From positions 1 through 7,356 of the forward strand of contig DLLT01000009.1 in assembly GCA_002478045.1 (NCBI GenBank): a stretch of DNA of 7,356 nt, in the 5' to 3' direction. Source of the DNA: Porphyromonadaceae bacterium UBA7555. Lineage in GTDB: Bacteria > Bacteroidota > Bacteroidia > Bacteroidales > Muribaculaceae. Below, one piece after another: positions 6,485 through 7,356 of this stretch. Both the position numbers and the translations under genes were made by a program. Numbering within the stretch: the stretch's first letter is position 1; the number at the start of each line of letters is the position of its first letter. A model generated the notes under the pieces. It saw nothing but the letters and a program-made list of their open reading frames with translations. It ran no database searches and was not told the DNA's origin.

Positions 6485-7356
6485 ATGAAGAAGAAACGTC
6501 CAAGCATTTTTGCCACGTTTGCGGAATCGTCTCAGGGCTATGCGGCAAGCGCCGTGGCTTTTGATGCCACCGAGCTGCTGACGGGCATGTACACCGGCAG
6601 CGGCTACGAGACCTACTACTATGACGGCGAGGGACGCGAGATACAGCGCTGTGCCACGGGCTACAACTCCGGACGACGCTGCACCGCGTACAATTACGAT
6701 GGCACAGTCTCCAAGCGCACATATACTTACACGGAGTCATACCTGCCTAATATGGAGGAAGAATACGCCTACGACAACTACGGACGCCTAACCTCTACAA
6801 CTATTCGTGTGGACAAAGCGGTGCCGGTGCCGGGCTTGGACCTAGCAGCGGAACAATACGCCGATGATGATACCGCAAGCCCCGCCGCATCGTCACGGTG
6901 GGCAACAGCGGTCATCCGGCGCGAGTGTGACGCCATAGGGCGGCTTACACGGCTGAGCCACGGCGATGCGGCAGTCACCGAATACGGCTACGATGTACAC
7001 TCGTGGCCGGTATCTCAGCAAACGACATACGGCACGGGGACAAACACCTCTGCGACAGCCTGACAAACGGCTCTTGGCTACACGCTGGAATACGCGTCGT
7101 GCTTCAACGGCAATATCTCCAAACGCGTGTGGGACGAGGGTAGTTATACGTACACATATGACGCGCTCAACCGCCTGACCTCCGCCGTGTTCACTCCGGC
7201 AGAAGGATTGGCGGACAGACCCGCCGTCGAGAGAAACCGCGTGCCCGACTTCTCGGTATATTACGATTACGACCTACGCGGCAATACGACCAATATCGTG
7301 CGCTACGGCGTTGTTGACGCCGTCAGCGACTTCGACCGCGTTGAGACCTTCGGCAC
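6485..7356 (+). pseudogene. Displaced RHS core fragment interrupted by an in-frame TGA (continues past right edge)
   Basis: An RHS core piece colinear with the middle of the first gene (339-1120 against 6569-7356), with one in-frame 6-base insertion near 6870. ATG 6485 opens MKKKRPSIFATF, which has no counterpart in the core; homology starts at about LLTGMYTGSGYE. An in-frame TTG at 6476 is a weaker alternative start. At 7061-7063 the frame meets TGA where the intact copy has CGA (825-827), a single C-to-T change giving Arg to stop. Downstream the same frame stays open to the window end and still encodes YD repeats such as YDALNRLTSA. A second lesion is the YD Tyr replaced by Cys (TGT at 6926-6928; TAT at 690-692 in the intact copy). 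It lacks any RHS N-terminus, so it is either a decayed tip carrier or a recombination donor. A further core end, tip and immunity gene should lie beyond 7356. Confidence 0.85.
6569..7356 (+). repeat. RHS core direct repeat A, displaced copy
   Basis: Partner of 339-1120; it runs to the right edge, so the true end of the repeat is unknown. The TGA at 7061-7063 sits in an otherwise nearly identical block, which suggests the nonsense change is young. Confidence 0.92.

Overview
The window is a polymorphic-toxin locus of the RHS/YD-repeat type. It probably comes from a Bacteroidales bacterium (gut or oral; genus not determinable). The grounds are the style of the RHS core, the run of short Sec/lipoprotein-signal proteins, the lack of Shine-Dalgarno sequences with AT-rich leaders before starts, and the pairing of RHS tips with families known from Bacteroidetes toxins. 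All genes are on the + strand and tightly packed, with overlaps or gaps of 1-17 nt except one gap of about 77 nt, so the region looks like one long transcription unit. No RNA genes, CRISPR arrays, insertion sequences or minus-strand genes are supported.

Layout: (1) 1-2579, the 3' part of a large RHS protein whose frame is already open at the left edge. A GC-rich YD-repeat core ends in an RHS core-associated domain (D-P-T-G at 1962-1973) and is followed by an AT-rich C-terminal tip of about 200 aa that resembles the JAB-like metallopeptidase toxin family. (2) 2560-3102, an overlapping small exported protein, the likely cognate immunity protein. (3) 3118-4404, a displaced RHS fragment. It repeats only the last part of the core and carries a different tip, an HExxH peptidase resembling family M91 (NleD-like). 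(4) 4422-4883 and 4885-5499, two lipoproteins, the immunity candidates for that tip. (5) 5577-6059 and 6053-6472, two more small exported proteins of unknown function with no toxin directly in front of them. (6) 6485-7356, a second displaced RHS core piece, broken by an in-frame TGA at 7061-7063 but otherwise open to the right edge.

My reading is that an intact delivery protein with its current tip and immunity gene stands at the left. Behind it lies a store of alternative tips and immunity genes, each attached to enough RHS core to recombine into the expressed gene. The core copies are near-identical in patches, including third codon positions, which fits recent gene conversion. The tips and small exported proteins are AT-rich and unrelated to one another. 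The functional story (toxin, immunity, tip switching) is inference from established RHS biology. The open frames, repeats, motifs, signal sequences and nonsense codon are seen directly.
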